A DNA stretch of 38,004 nt from an unicellular cyanobacterium SU3 (GCA_002172675.1 NETF01000194.1:1-38004); one strand, 5' to 3'. Counted from the first letter of the stretch, positions 27,428 through 36,140 are shown. Notes: a model not told the origin generated them from the letters alone. Numbers and translations are program-made.

Positions 27428-28261
27428 TTAAACGGGTAGTTTAATCTTCTTAGCTAAATTCAGTTTACTCAAAATTTTAATAGCCCACCAAGTTATATCA
27501 ACTTCCCACCATTTCAATCCGGCCTTAGCGATATTAGGATAAGCATGATGATTATTGTGCCAACCTTCTCCATAAGTTAAGATAGCTGCCCACCATAAGT
27601 TACGGGAATTATCATCACTCTGATAACTACGATAGCCTCTCAGATGAGAAACAGAGTTAATAAACCAGGTACTATGCCAAAGTAAAACTGTTCTCACAAA
27701 CAAACCATAAATAACAAATGACCAACCACCGAGAAGGTAAAGGATAAGTCCTAGGGGTAACTGTAGTAATAAGAAATAACGATCTAACCAACGATAAAAG
27801 GGCTGTTTATCGAGATCATGAGCATATTTTTTATAATGATCATAGTTAAAAAATTCTGCACGGTCATAAAATAACCACAGCATATGACTCCACCAGAAAC
27901 CTCGTTTTGCAGAGTAAGGATCTTTTTCTATATCTTCAGTATAAGCATGGTGCATTCGGTGTCCTGAAACCCAAAAAATAGGACTCCCTTGCAATGCTAA
28001 AGCACCCATGATAGCAATGATGTATTCTACTGCTTTTGGGACTTCAAAGCTGCGGTGAGTTAATAAGCGATGATACCCTAAACAAATGCCAATACTGCCG
28101 ATAAACCAATGAAGAAAAATAGCTACGCCTAAAGCTGGCCATGAAAAGAACCACGGGGCCGAAAGTGCAACTAGATGAACTGCACTGAAAAATCCTACAG
28201 CCACCCAATTTAATGTTAATGGTTGTCCCCCCTCGGAAGATATTTTAATTGTATTCGTCAT
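27428..28261 (-). CDS. desC: Acyl-lipid delta-9 fatty acid desaturase
   Basis: DesC introduces the first double bond into stearoyl or palmitoyl chains of membrane lipids. The 277-residue protein has the three di-iron histidine boxes, HRLLTH (64-69), HRMHH (101-105) and HNNHH (235-239), between two pairs of membrane helices. The length is typical of cyanobacterial DesC. The FAD/Fe-S dehydrogenase gene starts 1 nt after its stop, so translation may be coupled. The PII-like gene lies 100 nt upstream on the same strand. Confidence 0.93.
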   Translation of the reverse strand: MTNTIKISSEGGQPLTLNWVAVGFFSAVHLVALSAPWFFSWPALGVAIFLHWFIGSIGICLGYHRLLTHRSFEVPKAVEYIIAIMGALALQGSPIFWVSGHRMHHAYTEDIEKDPYSAKRGFWWSHMLWLFYDRAEFFNYDHYKKYAHDLDKQPFYRWLDRYFLLLQLPLGLILYLLGGWSFVIYGLFVRTVLLWHSTWFINSVSHLRGYRSYQSDDNSRNLWWAAILTYGEGWHNNHHAYPNIAKAGLKWWEVDITWWAIKILSKLNLAKKIKLPV

Positions 28262-28361
28262 ATAAATCCTATATTTTTGTAGGTTGATGAGACATCATAA
28301 AGTTTCTGTTATTTTTTCTCTTTGATGACAGAATAATTCTCTATTTTTTTTAATGTGTTGA

Positions 28362-28661
28362 TTAATCAAACAGTCCGTCTACTTTTTGCCGAAATGCAAT
28401 CAAAGCGTGATGGGTTTCAAATTGATTCAGTGCATCTAATAACTGATCAGATTTCTCTAGGGTAACAATCGTTTTGACTTCAATATTAGTGTTGTATCCA
28501 GCAATATCACCCATGCGTCTCCCATGACTACCAGCACCTTGTGCAGGAATAATTGTGTAACCAGAAACGCCAATGGTTTGTAATATGTGGATGAGACGAT
28601 CTTGTAAAAAGGCTTCACAAATGATAGTGAAAAGTATTCCTTCGTTCACATTTGAAGACAT
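28362..28661 (-). CDS. PII-like regulatory protein (SbtB/CPII-type superfamily)
   Basis: The 99-residue product shows a PII ferredoxin-like fold: a first strand (ILFTIICEAF), a helix (LQDRLIHILQTIGVSGYTIIP), a glycine-rich T-loop region (AQGAGSHGRRMGDIAGYN), then IEVKTIV and a C-terminal helix. It lacks the B-loop and Tyr51 pattern of GlnB and the CGPEGC C-terminus of SbtB, so it is neither canonical PII nor typical SbtB. A strong Shine-Dalgarno, AAAGGAGG, precedes the ATG. No transporter gene is adjacent; desC is next. The ligand is probably a nucleotide, by family. Confidence 0.72.
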   Translation of the reverse strand: MSSNVNEGILFTIICEAFLQDRLIHILQTIGVSGYTIIPAQGAGSHGRRMGDIAGYNTNIEVKTIVTLEKSDQLLDALNQFETHHALIAFRQKVDGLFD

Positions 28662-28766
28662 TGTTGCCTCCTTTAATAGTTATTTTTTCAGACTGTTCAA
28701 GAAAGATTGGTGTAAATTTTAGACAATTCCAACTCTAAAATCTTATCTCAATTATGAGTCCAGTCA

Positions 28767-28801
28767 CTGAGCGAATATGGCACGCTCAGGGTGATAACCC
28801 T
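28767..28801. promoter_or_regulatory. Two abutting stem-loops downstream of the Psb34-like gene
   Basis: CTGAGCG-aatatggca-CGCTCAG (28767-28789) is followed, with 2-nt overlap, by AGGGT-gata-ACCCT (28788-28801). They lie 44-78 nt past the psb34-like stop and upstream of the PII-like gene. No T-run is seen, so this may be an attenuator or processing site. Confidence 0.4.
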
Positions 28802-28844
28802 AGCTTTTCTAAATCGACTTAAAGCGTACTAGGGAGAGATCAAC

Positions 28845-29144
28845 TTAGCTGACAATAAAAGCAACCCAGACTATACAACCAATGAAGACAAGTGCGATCG
28901 CTCCCCGTAAAAGATAACGTCTTTGTTGATAAGGTGCAGGATAGCTGGCTTGGTACTCATCTGGTTCAATGGCATAGCTATTGATGATTCCTTCATCATC
29001 CATTGTGTAGCCATCTTTCTTAGGGCGATCAAAAGAGTTCTGTCCACTATTGCCAATATTTTTTGAGACTTCAGCAGGGATCAATTCACTACCATCACTA
29101 CGCGGACGTGCTGAAGCCGTGGTTTTTGTACTATTACTGAGCAT
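28845..29144 (-). CDS. Psb34-like (ssl1498 family) light-harvesting-like protein
   Basis: The C-terminal half carries the ssl1498-family pattern: DGYTMDDEGIINSYAIEPDEYQ, then YPAPYQQRRY and a single membrane helix (GAIALVFIGCIVWVAFIVS). Psb34 in Synechocystis and Thermosynechococcus is a small one-helix subunit bound to CP47-containing photosystem II assembly intermediates. I start at the ATG at 29144 (MLSNSTKTTAS), giving 99 residues. The extension to 29180 is basic and unlikely. The N-terminal ~45 residues (SARPRSDGSELIPAEVSK...) are an extra soluble segment relative to short family members. Confidence 0.78.
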   Translation of the reverse strand: MLSNSTKTTASARPRSDGSELIPAEVSKNIGNSGQNSFDRPKKDGYTMDDEGIINSYAIEPDEYQASYPAPYQQRRYLLRGAIALVFIGCIVWVAFIVS

Positions 29145-29673
29145 ATTTTTTAACCTTTTACTACAATTTAATTGTAACACAATTTTATTAAAAATTTTTA
29201 AGTCTATTTTTTTGCTAATTTTTAAAAAATTATATCTTTTTTATCGATTGTTTATCTTTTTATCTCAAAAATTATTTTATTGAATTAAATTAACAGTTTT
29301 TTTTATCATATCTTTTTATTTTAATTTTTCTCAAAACAATTAACTTTTTTGAAACCTTTATTGAAAAAGGGGTGAATATTTTTAATAGATATAAAGTTTT
29401 GTATCTTTATTGTAAGGAATAAAAATACTACGTTAAGGTGTAGTTACTTGAGAATAGTTTTCGGGTATGTGTCGAAAGAAATAGACTTTTTTCTCTATAG
29501 ATATAAAACTCTACCTCCTATGAGAGAGAAGTCTGTGTTTTCTTCCTAAGAAAGATAATATTCTCACCCCAACCGGGTCAATAATGTTAACACTTTTAAA
29601 AAAATCTTCTGAAAACTTTCATTATTCTTCTCGGAGTGATCATCAGAAAAACACCACTAGATACGACCAATCT
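29145..29673. other. AT-rich divergent spacer
   Basis: From 29180 to 29580 the sequence is dominated by T and A runs. The phrase atagatataaa occurs twice (near 29385 and 29498) upstream of the zinc-ribbon gene and may reflect promoter elements. An open frame can be extended from 29584 but shows no family features before residue 31. Confidence 0.4.
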
Positions 29674-29793
29674 ATGAGCTATCAGCATAGTTGTCCTTAC
29701 TGTTCTTATATTTTGTTACGCCATATTAATGAGCAAGGTCTCTACTGGTATTGTAGTCACTGTCATCAAGAAATGCCTGCTTACAACGCATAA
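29674..29793 (+). CDS. Tiny zinc-ribbon protein, 39 aa
   Basis: The product MSYQHSCPYCSYILLRHINE continues to a second knuckle, WYCSHCHQEMP. The CPYC and CSHC pairs, 16 residues apart, form a single rubredoxin-like zinc ribbon with almost nothing else. I take the ATG at 29674; an in-frame ATG at 29584 would add 30 polar residues. The pentapeptide-repeat gene begins 31 nt downstream, so the two probably form one transcript. The function is unknown. Confidence 0.65.
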   Translation: MSYQHSCPYCSYILLRHINEQGLYWYCSHCHQEMPAYNA

Positions 29794-29824
29794 AAAAACC
29801 TACATAAACAACGAGGAAATTAAC

Positions 29825-30286
29825 ATGAACGCTCAAGAAATGTTGAAACGATACGCAGCCGGAGAACGAGATTTTAGTCGAGTCACTTTAGTTCACGTTT
29901 GTCTGTGTGATGCTAATTTGGTTGGAGTTAACTTAGAAGGGGCGGAGTTGATCTTAGCAGATTTAAAAGGGTCTGCTTTAACAGAAGCTCATTTAAACCA
30001 AGCTAAATTGAATCAATCTAATCTAACTCATGCCAACATGATCCAAGCTTGTCTCATCGGTGCAGAAATGATCGATATTGATTTAAGTGGGGCTGACTTA
30101 AGTGGGGCTGATTTAAGAGAGGCAGACTTGAGTGGGGCAAATTTAGGAGGGGCTAACTTAACCAATACTCACTTAGAAGGAGCAAATTTGATGGGGGCTG
30201 ATCTTAGAGGGGCTGATTTAACAGGGGTTAATTTAGAACAAACTAACTTAACAGGAGCCAAATTAAGTGGGGCTTTTCTCAACTAA
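29825..30286 (+). CDS. Pentapeptide repeat protein
   Basis: This 153-residue protein has a short N-terminal helix (MNAQEMLKRYAAGERDFSRV) and then about 24 A(D/N)LXX repeats from residue ~20 to the end (for example GADLSGADLREADLSGANL). They form a right-handed beta-helix of about six coils. The start is ATG 29825, preceded by GAGG; a longer frame from 29729 overlaps the zinc-ribbon gene and is not coding. No signal peptide or second domain is present. It may act as a cytoplasmic scaffold or DNA-mimic; the family does not define a reaction. Confidence 0.88.
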   Translation: MNAQEMLKRYAAGERDFSRVTLVHVCLCDANLVGVNLEGAELILADLKGSALTEAHLNQAKLNQSNLTHANMIQACLIGAEMIDIDLSGADLSGADLREADLSGANLGGANLTNTHLEGANLMGADLRGADLTGVNLEQTNLTGAKLSGAFLN

Positions 30287-30318
30287 TCTCTCGTATTTTT
30301 CCAATCCACTGTAATATT

Positions 30319-30404
30319 CTAATAGTTAGGTTAAACTGGGTCTAATTTTGGGCTACTCCTATTATCCAAAAACTTTGTTTTTGAAGACTTAATCTAACTG
30401 TTAG
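30319..30404. repeat. 16-bp imperfect inverted repeat (14/16)
   Basis: The arms CTAATAGTTAGGTTAA (30319-30334) and TTAATCTAACTGTTAG (30389-30404) surround 54 nt. The two mismatches are G-U pairs in RNA, so a full 16-bp stem can form in the transcript. It lies 32 nt after the pentapeptide gene. Confidence 0.45.
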
Positions 30405-30427
30405 AATTATTATTTGATGATATTAAT

Positions 30428-30511
30428 ATGATTATAAATGATAAAATTAAAACCTCTCCATTGGTTTATGCAAGAGTTGCAGGGGTTTTATATTTAATTA
30501 TTATCGTTTGA
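30428..30511 (+). pseudogene. N-terminal remnant of a DUF4386 membrane protein
   Basis: The 27-codon frame reads MIINDKIKTSPLVYARVAGV then LYLIIIV and stops. The ARVAGVLYLIIIV segment is the start of the first helix of DUF4386 proteins, which are usually above 200 residues. Nothing further of that family follows in any frame that I can recognise. Confidence 0.45.
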
Positions 30512-30610
30512 AGTAATATTTTATCGTAATTTTTTTAATCAAGAGGAAAGCAAACAATTCTTTTTATATTGCTCACCATCCTCACGATTAGTTATTATTA
30601 GGTTGATTCG

Positions 30611-31234
30611 GTGAGTAATCCATTATCTCCTTATGCTCACTCTATACTTCTAAAAAAGATGATTACTTATATCCTTAACTTGGAACCCCTTGGCAAAATG
30701 ACCGATGAGCAATTTTATCAATTGTGTCGTAAAAATCCTGAGATAAATTTTGAACGAAATGCCAAGGGAGAATTAATTATTATGCCACCCACAGGGGGAG
30801 AAACAGGAAACCGTAATTCAGAGATTAATGCTGAATTTGTTTTATGGAATCGTCAAACAAAATTAGGGAAAGTTTTTGATTCTAATACTTGTTTTAAATT
30901 TCCTAATGGTGCAGAACGATCGCCTGATGTATCTTGGATAAAATTAGAAAGATGGAATCAATTAACCCCAGAACAACGAGAAAAATTTCCACCTATTACA
31001 CCTGATTTTGTTTTAGAATTGATGTCTCCTAGTGATAGTTTAAAAAATACACAGGAGAAAATGGCAGAATATAAAGAAAATGGAGTTAAGTTAGGCTGGT
31101 TAATTAATAGAAAATCCCGTCAAGTTGAGATTTATCGTCAGGGACAAACGAAAGAAGTGTTAAATGAACCAAAGTTTTTATCGGGTGAAGATATTTTACC
31201 TGAATTTGTTTTAGATTTAGCCATCGTTTGGTAA
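30611..31234 (+). CDS. Uma2 family (DUF820) endonuclease-like protein
   Basis: The 207-residue product has a PD-(D/E)XK-like core: FERNAKGELIIMPPTGGETG near the N-terminus, then the acidic residues ERSPDVSWI (Asp106) and PDFVLELMSPSD (Glu136), with Lys150 in TQEKMAEYKENGVKLGWLI. These proteins are very abundant in cyanobacteria, and their substrates are mostly unknown. The GTG at 30611 gives the full frame; an ATG at 30659 (MITYILNLEPLG) is an alternative start. Confidence 0.88.
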   Translation: MSNPLSPYAHSILLKKMITYILNLEPLGKMTDEQFYQLCRKNPEINFERNAKGELIIMPPTGGETGNRNSEINAEFVLWNRQTKLGKVFDSNTCFKFPNGAERSPDVSWIKLERWNQLTPEQREKFPPITPDFVLELMSPSDSLKNTQEKMAEYKENGVKLGWLINRKSRQVEIYRQGQTKEVLNEPKFLSGEDILPEFVLDLAIVW

Positions 31235-31339
31235 ATAACCTCTCAAAATTTTAAGATTTTTTATAGATATGGCCACCGTAATCAATCTCTATAATTCATA
31301 TACGCATAAATCCGATAAATTAAAGATTGATTATCTAAA

Positions 31340-32386
31340 ATGAACGATTTTAATATATCTTGTCCCATTCCCTTAGATAAATATCCGCAAGTTTTACTTG
31401 CTCACGGAGGCGGTGGAAAACTGATGCAGCAGTTACTAGAAAAAATGGTTTTTTCCACCTTTAAATCCAGTCAAGACATTCCCCCCCATGATTCTGCTGT
31501 TCTTAACCTTCCTGGGTCTAAAATCGCCTTTACAACGGATTCTTATGTGATTCATCCCCTCTTTTTTCCTGGGGGAGATATTGGCAGTTTAGCCATTAAT
31601 GGGACTGTCAACGATCTCGCCATGAGTGGCGCACGTCCTCTTTATTTAAGTTTAGGATTTATTATCGAAGAAGGGCTACCGATGGAAACTTTATGGCGAG
31701 TCATTCAGTCTTTAAAAAGAGCAGCCGATAAGGCTAATATTCAAGTAGTTACAGGAGACACAAAAGTAGTTGATCGCGGTAAAGGAGATGGCATATTTAT
31801 CAACACCGCAGGAGTAGGCATTATTGAACATAATCAAAGTATTGCCCCTCAATTTGTGCAGCCTGGGGATGCTATTTTAATCAATGGAGATATTGGTCGT
31901 CACGGCATTTCTATTATGGCAGTTAGGGAAGGATTAGAGTTAGAAACCACCATCGAAAGTGACTGTGCGCCTCTTCAAACTATGATTTTAGAAATGCTTA
32001 ATCAAGGCATAGAAATTCATTGTTTAAGGGACTTAACCAGAGGAGGTTTAGCCAGTGCCTTAAATGAAATAGCTACAAGTTCAAAAGTTACTATCAATAT
32101 TAAAGAAAGGGCGATCGCTGTTCAAGAAGATGTACAAGGAGCTTGTGAAATTTTAGGATTTGATCCCCTCTATGTTGCCAACGAGGGGAAATTTGTTGCT
32201 TTTATTCCCCAAAGCTCAGTTAAGGGTGCCTTGGAAATTATGAAATTTTGTTCTCAAGACGCTTCTATTATTGGCGAAGTAACCGGCCAGGGAATAGGTA
32301 TGGGTTTAGTTACTCTAGAAAGTAAAATCGGTTCTCAGCGCATTGTTGATATGTTAAGCGGAGAACAATTACCCAGAATTTGTTAA
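31340..32386 (+). CDS. hypE: [NiFe] hydrogenase maturation protein HypE
   Basis: HypE dehydrates a carbamoylated C-terminal cysteine to a thiocyanate, the cyanide donor for the iron of [NiFe] hydrogenases. The 348-residue PurM-like protein has [68 protein letters not shown] and the obligatory C-terminus LPRIC with Cys348. No other hyp gene or hydrogenase subunit is in the window. The 3' end overlaps the convergent small gene by 4 nt. Confidence 0.97.
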   Translation: MNDFNISCPIPLDKYPQVLLAHGGGGKLMQQLLEKMVFSTFKSSQDIPPHDSAVLNLPGSKIAFTTDSYVIHPLFFPGGDIGSLAINGTVNDLAMSGARPLYLSLGFIIEEGLPMETLWRVIQSLKRAADKANIQVVTGDTKVVDRGKGDGIFINTAGVGIIEHNQSIAPQFVQPGDAILINGDIGRHGISIMAVREGLELETTIESDCAPLQTMILEMLNQGIEIHCLRDLTRGGLASALNEIATSSKVTINIKERAIAVQEDVQGACEILGFDPLYVANEGKFVAFIPQSSVKGALEIMKFCSQDASIIGEVTGQGIGMGLVTLESKIGSQRIVDMLSGEQLPRIC

Positions 32387-32853
32387 GTAACAGGACTCAT
32401 ATTATGTCCCTGAGTGCGAGTATTTTGGGCTGCTTCGGTAGCAATTTCCGCTGCCAGGGTAGTCATCGGTGAAGCCGGTTTTGAACGTTTCTGGCGACGA
32501 TTTTGCCGAGATGGAACAGTAGAAGCCGGGGTCACTAAACTGTATGCTTTCCAGTGGCTTTCTAAACTCCATTCAGGATCATCGGTGATAACCAAAACGC
32601 CTCCAGCTGGTATTGCAAGTTCACTTGTACTTGCCCAAATACAAAATTGAGTCCAGGGAGAACGCAATAAAAATACTGGTATCTGTTTTCCGTCGCAACT
32701 GCCATCTGTATATCCGAGTAAATAGCGACCCTGTTTAATCATTGGCCGTAATTGAGGATATTTTTCTAACAACATGAAAATTCCATGATGGGCCATAAAG
32801 TTAATGATTACCAATTCAACAAAAGGAGGTGTTGAAGTGAGACTTAACAGCAA
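32383..32853 (-). CDS. Hypothetical protein, 156 aa (or 137 aa from an internal ATG)
   Basis: I do not recognise the family. Residues ~28-105 look folded ([45 protein letters not shown]). The C-terminal ~45 residues are basic, then Ala/Thr-rich and probably disordered ([15 protein letters not shown]). The ATG at 32796 ([15 protein letters not shown]) is a plausible alternative start. It converges on hypE with a 4-nt overlap. Confidence 0.6.
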   Translation of the reverse strand: MLLSLTSTPPFVELVIINFMAHHGIFMLLEKYPQLRPMIKQGRYLLGYTDGSCDGKQIPVFLLRSPWTQFCIWASTSELAIPAGGVLVITDDPEWSLESHWKAYSLVTPASTVPSRQNRRQKRSKPASPMTTLAAEIATEAAQNTRTQGHNMSPVT

Positions 32854-33005
32854 CCTTAGCCATTAAGCATAGAAAGAGGTGACAATAAAAGTAAGTATCA
32901 TACGTAACGAAATGGCGTTTTTTCGGCAAATGTCAGATAACTTTGACACAAAACCCCTCTAACCTGGGAAAAAGAGTGCTAAATTATCAACATTTGTAAC
33001 AAACA

Positions 33006-33710
33006 TTAAGTAGTTGTTTCTTCTTTCTTTACAGGACTGACCTTGGCCCGATACAAGAGTTTATGGTCGTGACCATATCCCACATAACGAATAATTACTG
33101 GATCACCCGGTTCAGCAGGGCCTCCCCCTTCTAAAAGTTGATGAAACTGAGGATCATAGGGTACGACTTCTCCGACGCTTCCCTTCATTTCTAGTCCCCA
33201 TTGTTTGAGTAATTCAAAAATGGGTTTGACTAAGGGTAATAATTTCACCGCAGAAATTTCAGGATTTTTCTGAGCGACAATCGCGGCCGTTGGCCATTGC
33301 AATAACCATGATTCTAAAGCAGCGATACTAGACCCTTGAAATTCTTTTTCTAACTGCTTTTCTTGTTCCTCTAATTTCTGTTGTAACTGTTGGTATTCTT
33401 GTTGCAATGACACAGCATTGCTATCAATATTCGCTGAAATGTCTTGACTGGCAATTTCCCAATCTTCACTTAAAGATTCTGTGGTTTCAAATTGTAATAA
33501 TAACTGTTCTAAAGAAATTTTTAAGACCTGAGATAGCTTGAGAAGGTCTGTAATGGGTAATTTAGGAAATAACCCTGTTAATAGTCGATTTAACTGCCAT
33601 TGAGACACCCCAGACAGTTGACTTAATTGCTCAAAATTAACAATGTCTGCTTGCTGCATTAACTGCTGTAACTTTTGCTGGTTAGAGAGATAAGTGGTAG
33701 AGGGATTCAT
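33006..33710 (-). CDS. HTH / coiled-coil protein with a GrpE-like C-terminal domain
   Basis: Three parts can be seen in 234 residues. An N-terminal XRE-like helix-turn-helix covers about 10-75 (FEQLSQLSGVSQWQLNRLL, then a second helix pair). A Gln/Glu-rich coiled coil covers ~98-125. A C-terminal segment (171-227), GEVVPYDPQFHQLLEGG...PGDPVIIRYVGY...LLYRAKVSPV, parallels the beta-wing domain of GrpE (DPxxHQA, PG, GY, R-A-V-V), the nucleotide-exchange factor of DnaK. Residues 126-170 would be the helical bundle. No dnaK is in the window. The combination of a repressor-like HTH with a GrpE-like end is unusual; binding to DNA and to Hsp70 are both inferences. Confidence 0.65.
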   Translation of the reverse strand: MNPSTTYLSNQQKLQQLMQQADIVNFEQLSQLSGVSQWQLNRLLTGLFPKLPITDLLKLSQVLKISLEQLLLQFETTESLSEDWEIASQDISANIDSNAVSLQQEYQQLQQKLEEQEKQLEKEFQGSSIAALESWLLQWPTAAIVAQKNPEISAVKLLPLVKPIFELLKQWGLEMKGSVGEVVPYDPQFHQLLEGGGPAEPGDPVIIRYVGYGHDHKLLYRAKVSPVKKEETTT

Positions 33711-33840
33711 AACGTTTAATATAATGATTTAATAGCAATTATTTTGAGTTTACCTTAAATTAGTACCAGAAATAATAATAATTATACTTTTGTTATTATT
33801 GTTTGTTAATTAATTTTGAATTAAGACCGATTAAACCCCT

Positions 33841-34095
33841 ATGACTTCTATTACTTGGATTGGTTTACTAGCAGGAACATTAACCACCATTTCTTTTTTT
33901 CCACAAATGTTAAAGACTTGGAAAACTCGTTCTACGAAAGATATTTCTTTAGAAATGTTTTTACTGTTTTGTAGTGGTCTTTTATTATGGATTATTTACG
34001 GTTTATTCATGAGAGATATTCCTGTGATCATGACTAATGTTGCTACTTTTATTTTAGCGTTTCCTATTCTTATTTTGAAACTGAAATATAAGTAA
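33841..34095 (+). CDS. SemiSWEET sugar transporter
   Basis: This 84-residue, three-helix half-transporter works as a dimer to let sugars cross the membrane. The PQ-loop motif SFFPQMLKTWKTRSTKDIS (residues 18-36) and the family order of helices are present, with an Asn in helix 3 (IMTNVATFILAFP). It is a single gene with an AT-rich upstream spacer. Confidence 0.9.
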   Translation: MTSITWIGLLAGTLTTISFFPQMLKTWKTRSTKDISLEMFLLFCSGLLLWIIYGLFMRDIPVIMTNVATFILAFPILILKLKYK

Positions 34096-34181
34096 GCAAA
34101 AAAGTCCCACATTTTCTTGATTAAGATTGTAGAATATTTAATCAATACTTTGCGGGACACAATAACTAAGTCTACGAAACC

Positions 34182-34520
34182 TTAATCTTCATCAATGGGG
34201 GGAAATGCTTCTTCTATTTGCCACAAAGTATCTTTATGATCGATAAACCAACTACGGGTTTCTGGAGTTAGTTGAACCCAAATAATTTCCATCGGAACAT
34301 GAGGAGACGCATATTGATACTTTTCCCCTAATTGTCTCAAATTATCAATAATATGAGGGGATAATCCAAAGATAGACCAATCAACGTGCAAATGTCTTCC
34401 AAAAACCCCTCCCGTTGGATCAAAAACTAATTGAGATGCTCTGACTAAATCGGCGAAATGTCTCGCTTCTAGTCCTGTTACCTTCTGGATTTCCATTCCT
34501 TGGCTACGACTTTGCTTCAT
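34182..34520 (-). CDS. Conserved cyanobacterial hypothetical protein, 112 aa
   Basis: No domain is recognised. The protein is soluble with alternating helices (EARHFADLVRASQLVFDP), an HLHVDWSIFGLSPH segment, and a C-terminal acidic tail (EAFPPIDED). Either the ATG at 34520 or that at 34496 (MEIQKVTGLEARHF) may be the start. The SemiSWEET gene is convergent to it. Confidence 0.6.
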   Translation of the reverse strand: MKQSRSQGMEIQKVTGLEARHFADLVRASQLVFDPTGGVFGRHLHVDWSIFGLSPHIIDNLRQLGEKYQYASPHVPMEIIWVQLTPETRSWFIDHKDTLWQIEEAFPPIDED

Positions 34521-34714
34521 AGCGACTTTACCTTATCGGAGAATTCTGTAGCCATTGTAACTGATTGGGGTCAATTTCTAGCTATTTGTTTGTCAATGAA
34601 TGATAACTCATTATCAAAATATTAAGATTTGCTTTGAACTATCAAATTTTGATAATAAATATTGTCCTATGTTACGATTAATTATGGCTATTTATTTTAC
34701 TTAATCTTGTCCTC

Positions 34715-36061
34715 ATGACCTTACCTCCTAGCATTTCCACCCCAAGACTTTTGAGACTTTTTAAACTAATTTTTTATCCTATAGATTATCTGGAAGATTA
34801 TCATGAAAAGTATGGAGACATTTTTTGTTTTGGTCAATCAGAAACTCCATTTGTTTATGTTAGTCATCCCCAGGGAATTCAAGACATACTAACCAAAGAT
34901 AAAAACTATTTTAGAACAGGAATAAGAGGCGGGTTTTTAAGTACCCTGTTAGGGGATAATTCATTACTATTTTTACAAGGGGAAAGACATCAACGAGAAC
35001 GTAAATTATTAACCCCTCCTTTTCATGGAGAAAGATTACAAAGCTACGCAGAACTTATTTACACTATTACTGATGAAGTAAGTGAGAAACTAGAAATCAA
35101 TCAAAGGTTTAATGTCCGCGCAATCATGCAAGACATCACTTTGCAAGTAATTTTAAAAGCTGTTTTTGGACTGACCCAAGGAGAACGTTATCAGCAGCTA
35201 AAAGACTTACTAAAATCTTGGTTATCCTTTTTTGATTCCCCTGCTAATGCTATCATTATTTTCTTTTCTTTTCTGCAAAAAGATTGGGGCGACTGGAGTC
35301 CCTGGGGACGTTTTTTGCAAATAAAATCTCAAATTGATAACTTAATTTATACTGAAATTTATGAACGTCGTCAACAAGAAAATTATATAGGAAACGATAT
35401 TTTAACGGTGCTAATGTTAGCCAGAGATGAAGCAGGACATCCCATGAGTGATCAAGAATTACACGATGAATTGATTACTCTATTAATTGCTGGTCATGAA
35501 ACAACTGCATCGAGTTTAACCTGGGCTTTATATTGGATTCATTATTGTCCAGAGGTTGAAGAAAAACTACGATGGCATTTCTCAACTTTAGATGAGAATA
35601 CTGACTTGTTGAACGTTGTCAAGTTACCCTATTTAGATGCAGTTTGCAGTGAAACTTTACGCATTTATCCAGTTATTGTTACCGCCTTTCTGCGTATTTT
35701 AGAAACCCCCTTAGAATTGATGGGATATCAATTTAAACCTGGGACAGTTTTTGCTCCGGCTATTTATTTAGTTCATCACCGAGAAGATATTTATCCTAAT
35801 TCTAAAGAATTTCGACCAGAAAGATTCTTAGAAAAACAATTTTTACCCTACGAATACTTTCCTTTTGGGGGGGGAAGTCGTCGCTGCATTGGTATGGAAT
35901 TAGCTAAAATGGAGATGAAAATAGTTTTATTTACTCTCTTATCAAAATATCAATTTAAACTTTCTTCTTCTCGTCCCCTTAAACCAGTTAGACGAGGATT
36001 AACTATTGCCCCTCCTAGTTCGTTTAAAATGATAATGACTCAAAAATTGGCTCATAAGTAA
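34715..36061 (+). CDS. Cytochrome P450, CYP110-like
   Basis: This 448-residue heme monooxygenase has the oxygen-activating I-helix motif AGHETT (259-264), the K-helix ExxR motif ETLR (313-316), the FRPERF meander, and the heme-ligand loop FPFGGGSRRCIGMELAKMEM with Cys391. The N-terminus is not a classic membrane anchor. CYP110 family enzymes are common in cyanobacteria and hydroxylate fatty acids and related lipids; the assignment to CYP110 is by overall resemblance. It is monocistronic and convergent with fabZ. Confidence 0.93.
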   Translation: MTLPPSISTPRLLRLFKLIFYPIDYLEDYHEKYGDIFCFGQSETPFVYVSHPQGIQDILTKDKNYFRTGIRGGFLSTLLGDNSLLFLQGERHQRERKLLTPPFHGERLQSYAELIYTITDEVSEKLEINQRFNVRAIMQDITLQVILKAVFGLTQGERYQQLKDLLKSWLSFFDSPANAIIIFFSFLQKDWGDWSPWGRFLQIKSQIDNLIYTEIYERRQQENYIGNDILTVLMLARDEAGHPMSDQELHDELITLLIAGHETTASSLTWALYWIHYCPEVEEKLRWHFSTLDENTDLLNVVKLPYLDAVCSETLRIYPVIVTAFLRILETPLELMGYQFKPGTVFAPAIYLVHHREDIYPNSKEFRPERFLEKQFLPYEYFPFGGGSRRCIGMELAKMEMKIVLFTLLSKYQFKLSSSRPLKPVRRGLTIAPPSSFKMIMTQKLAHK

Positions 36062-36140
36062 TCTAGGTTTTTAGAACACAAAACTTAATATAAAAATAAT
36101 AGACAAAAGAAAATTATTATTAATTAAAAATGTGCTAAGA

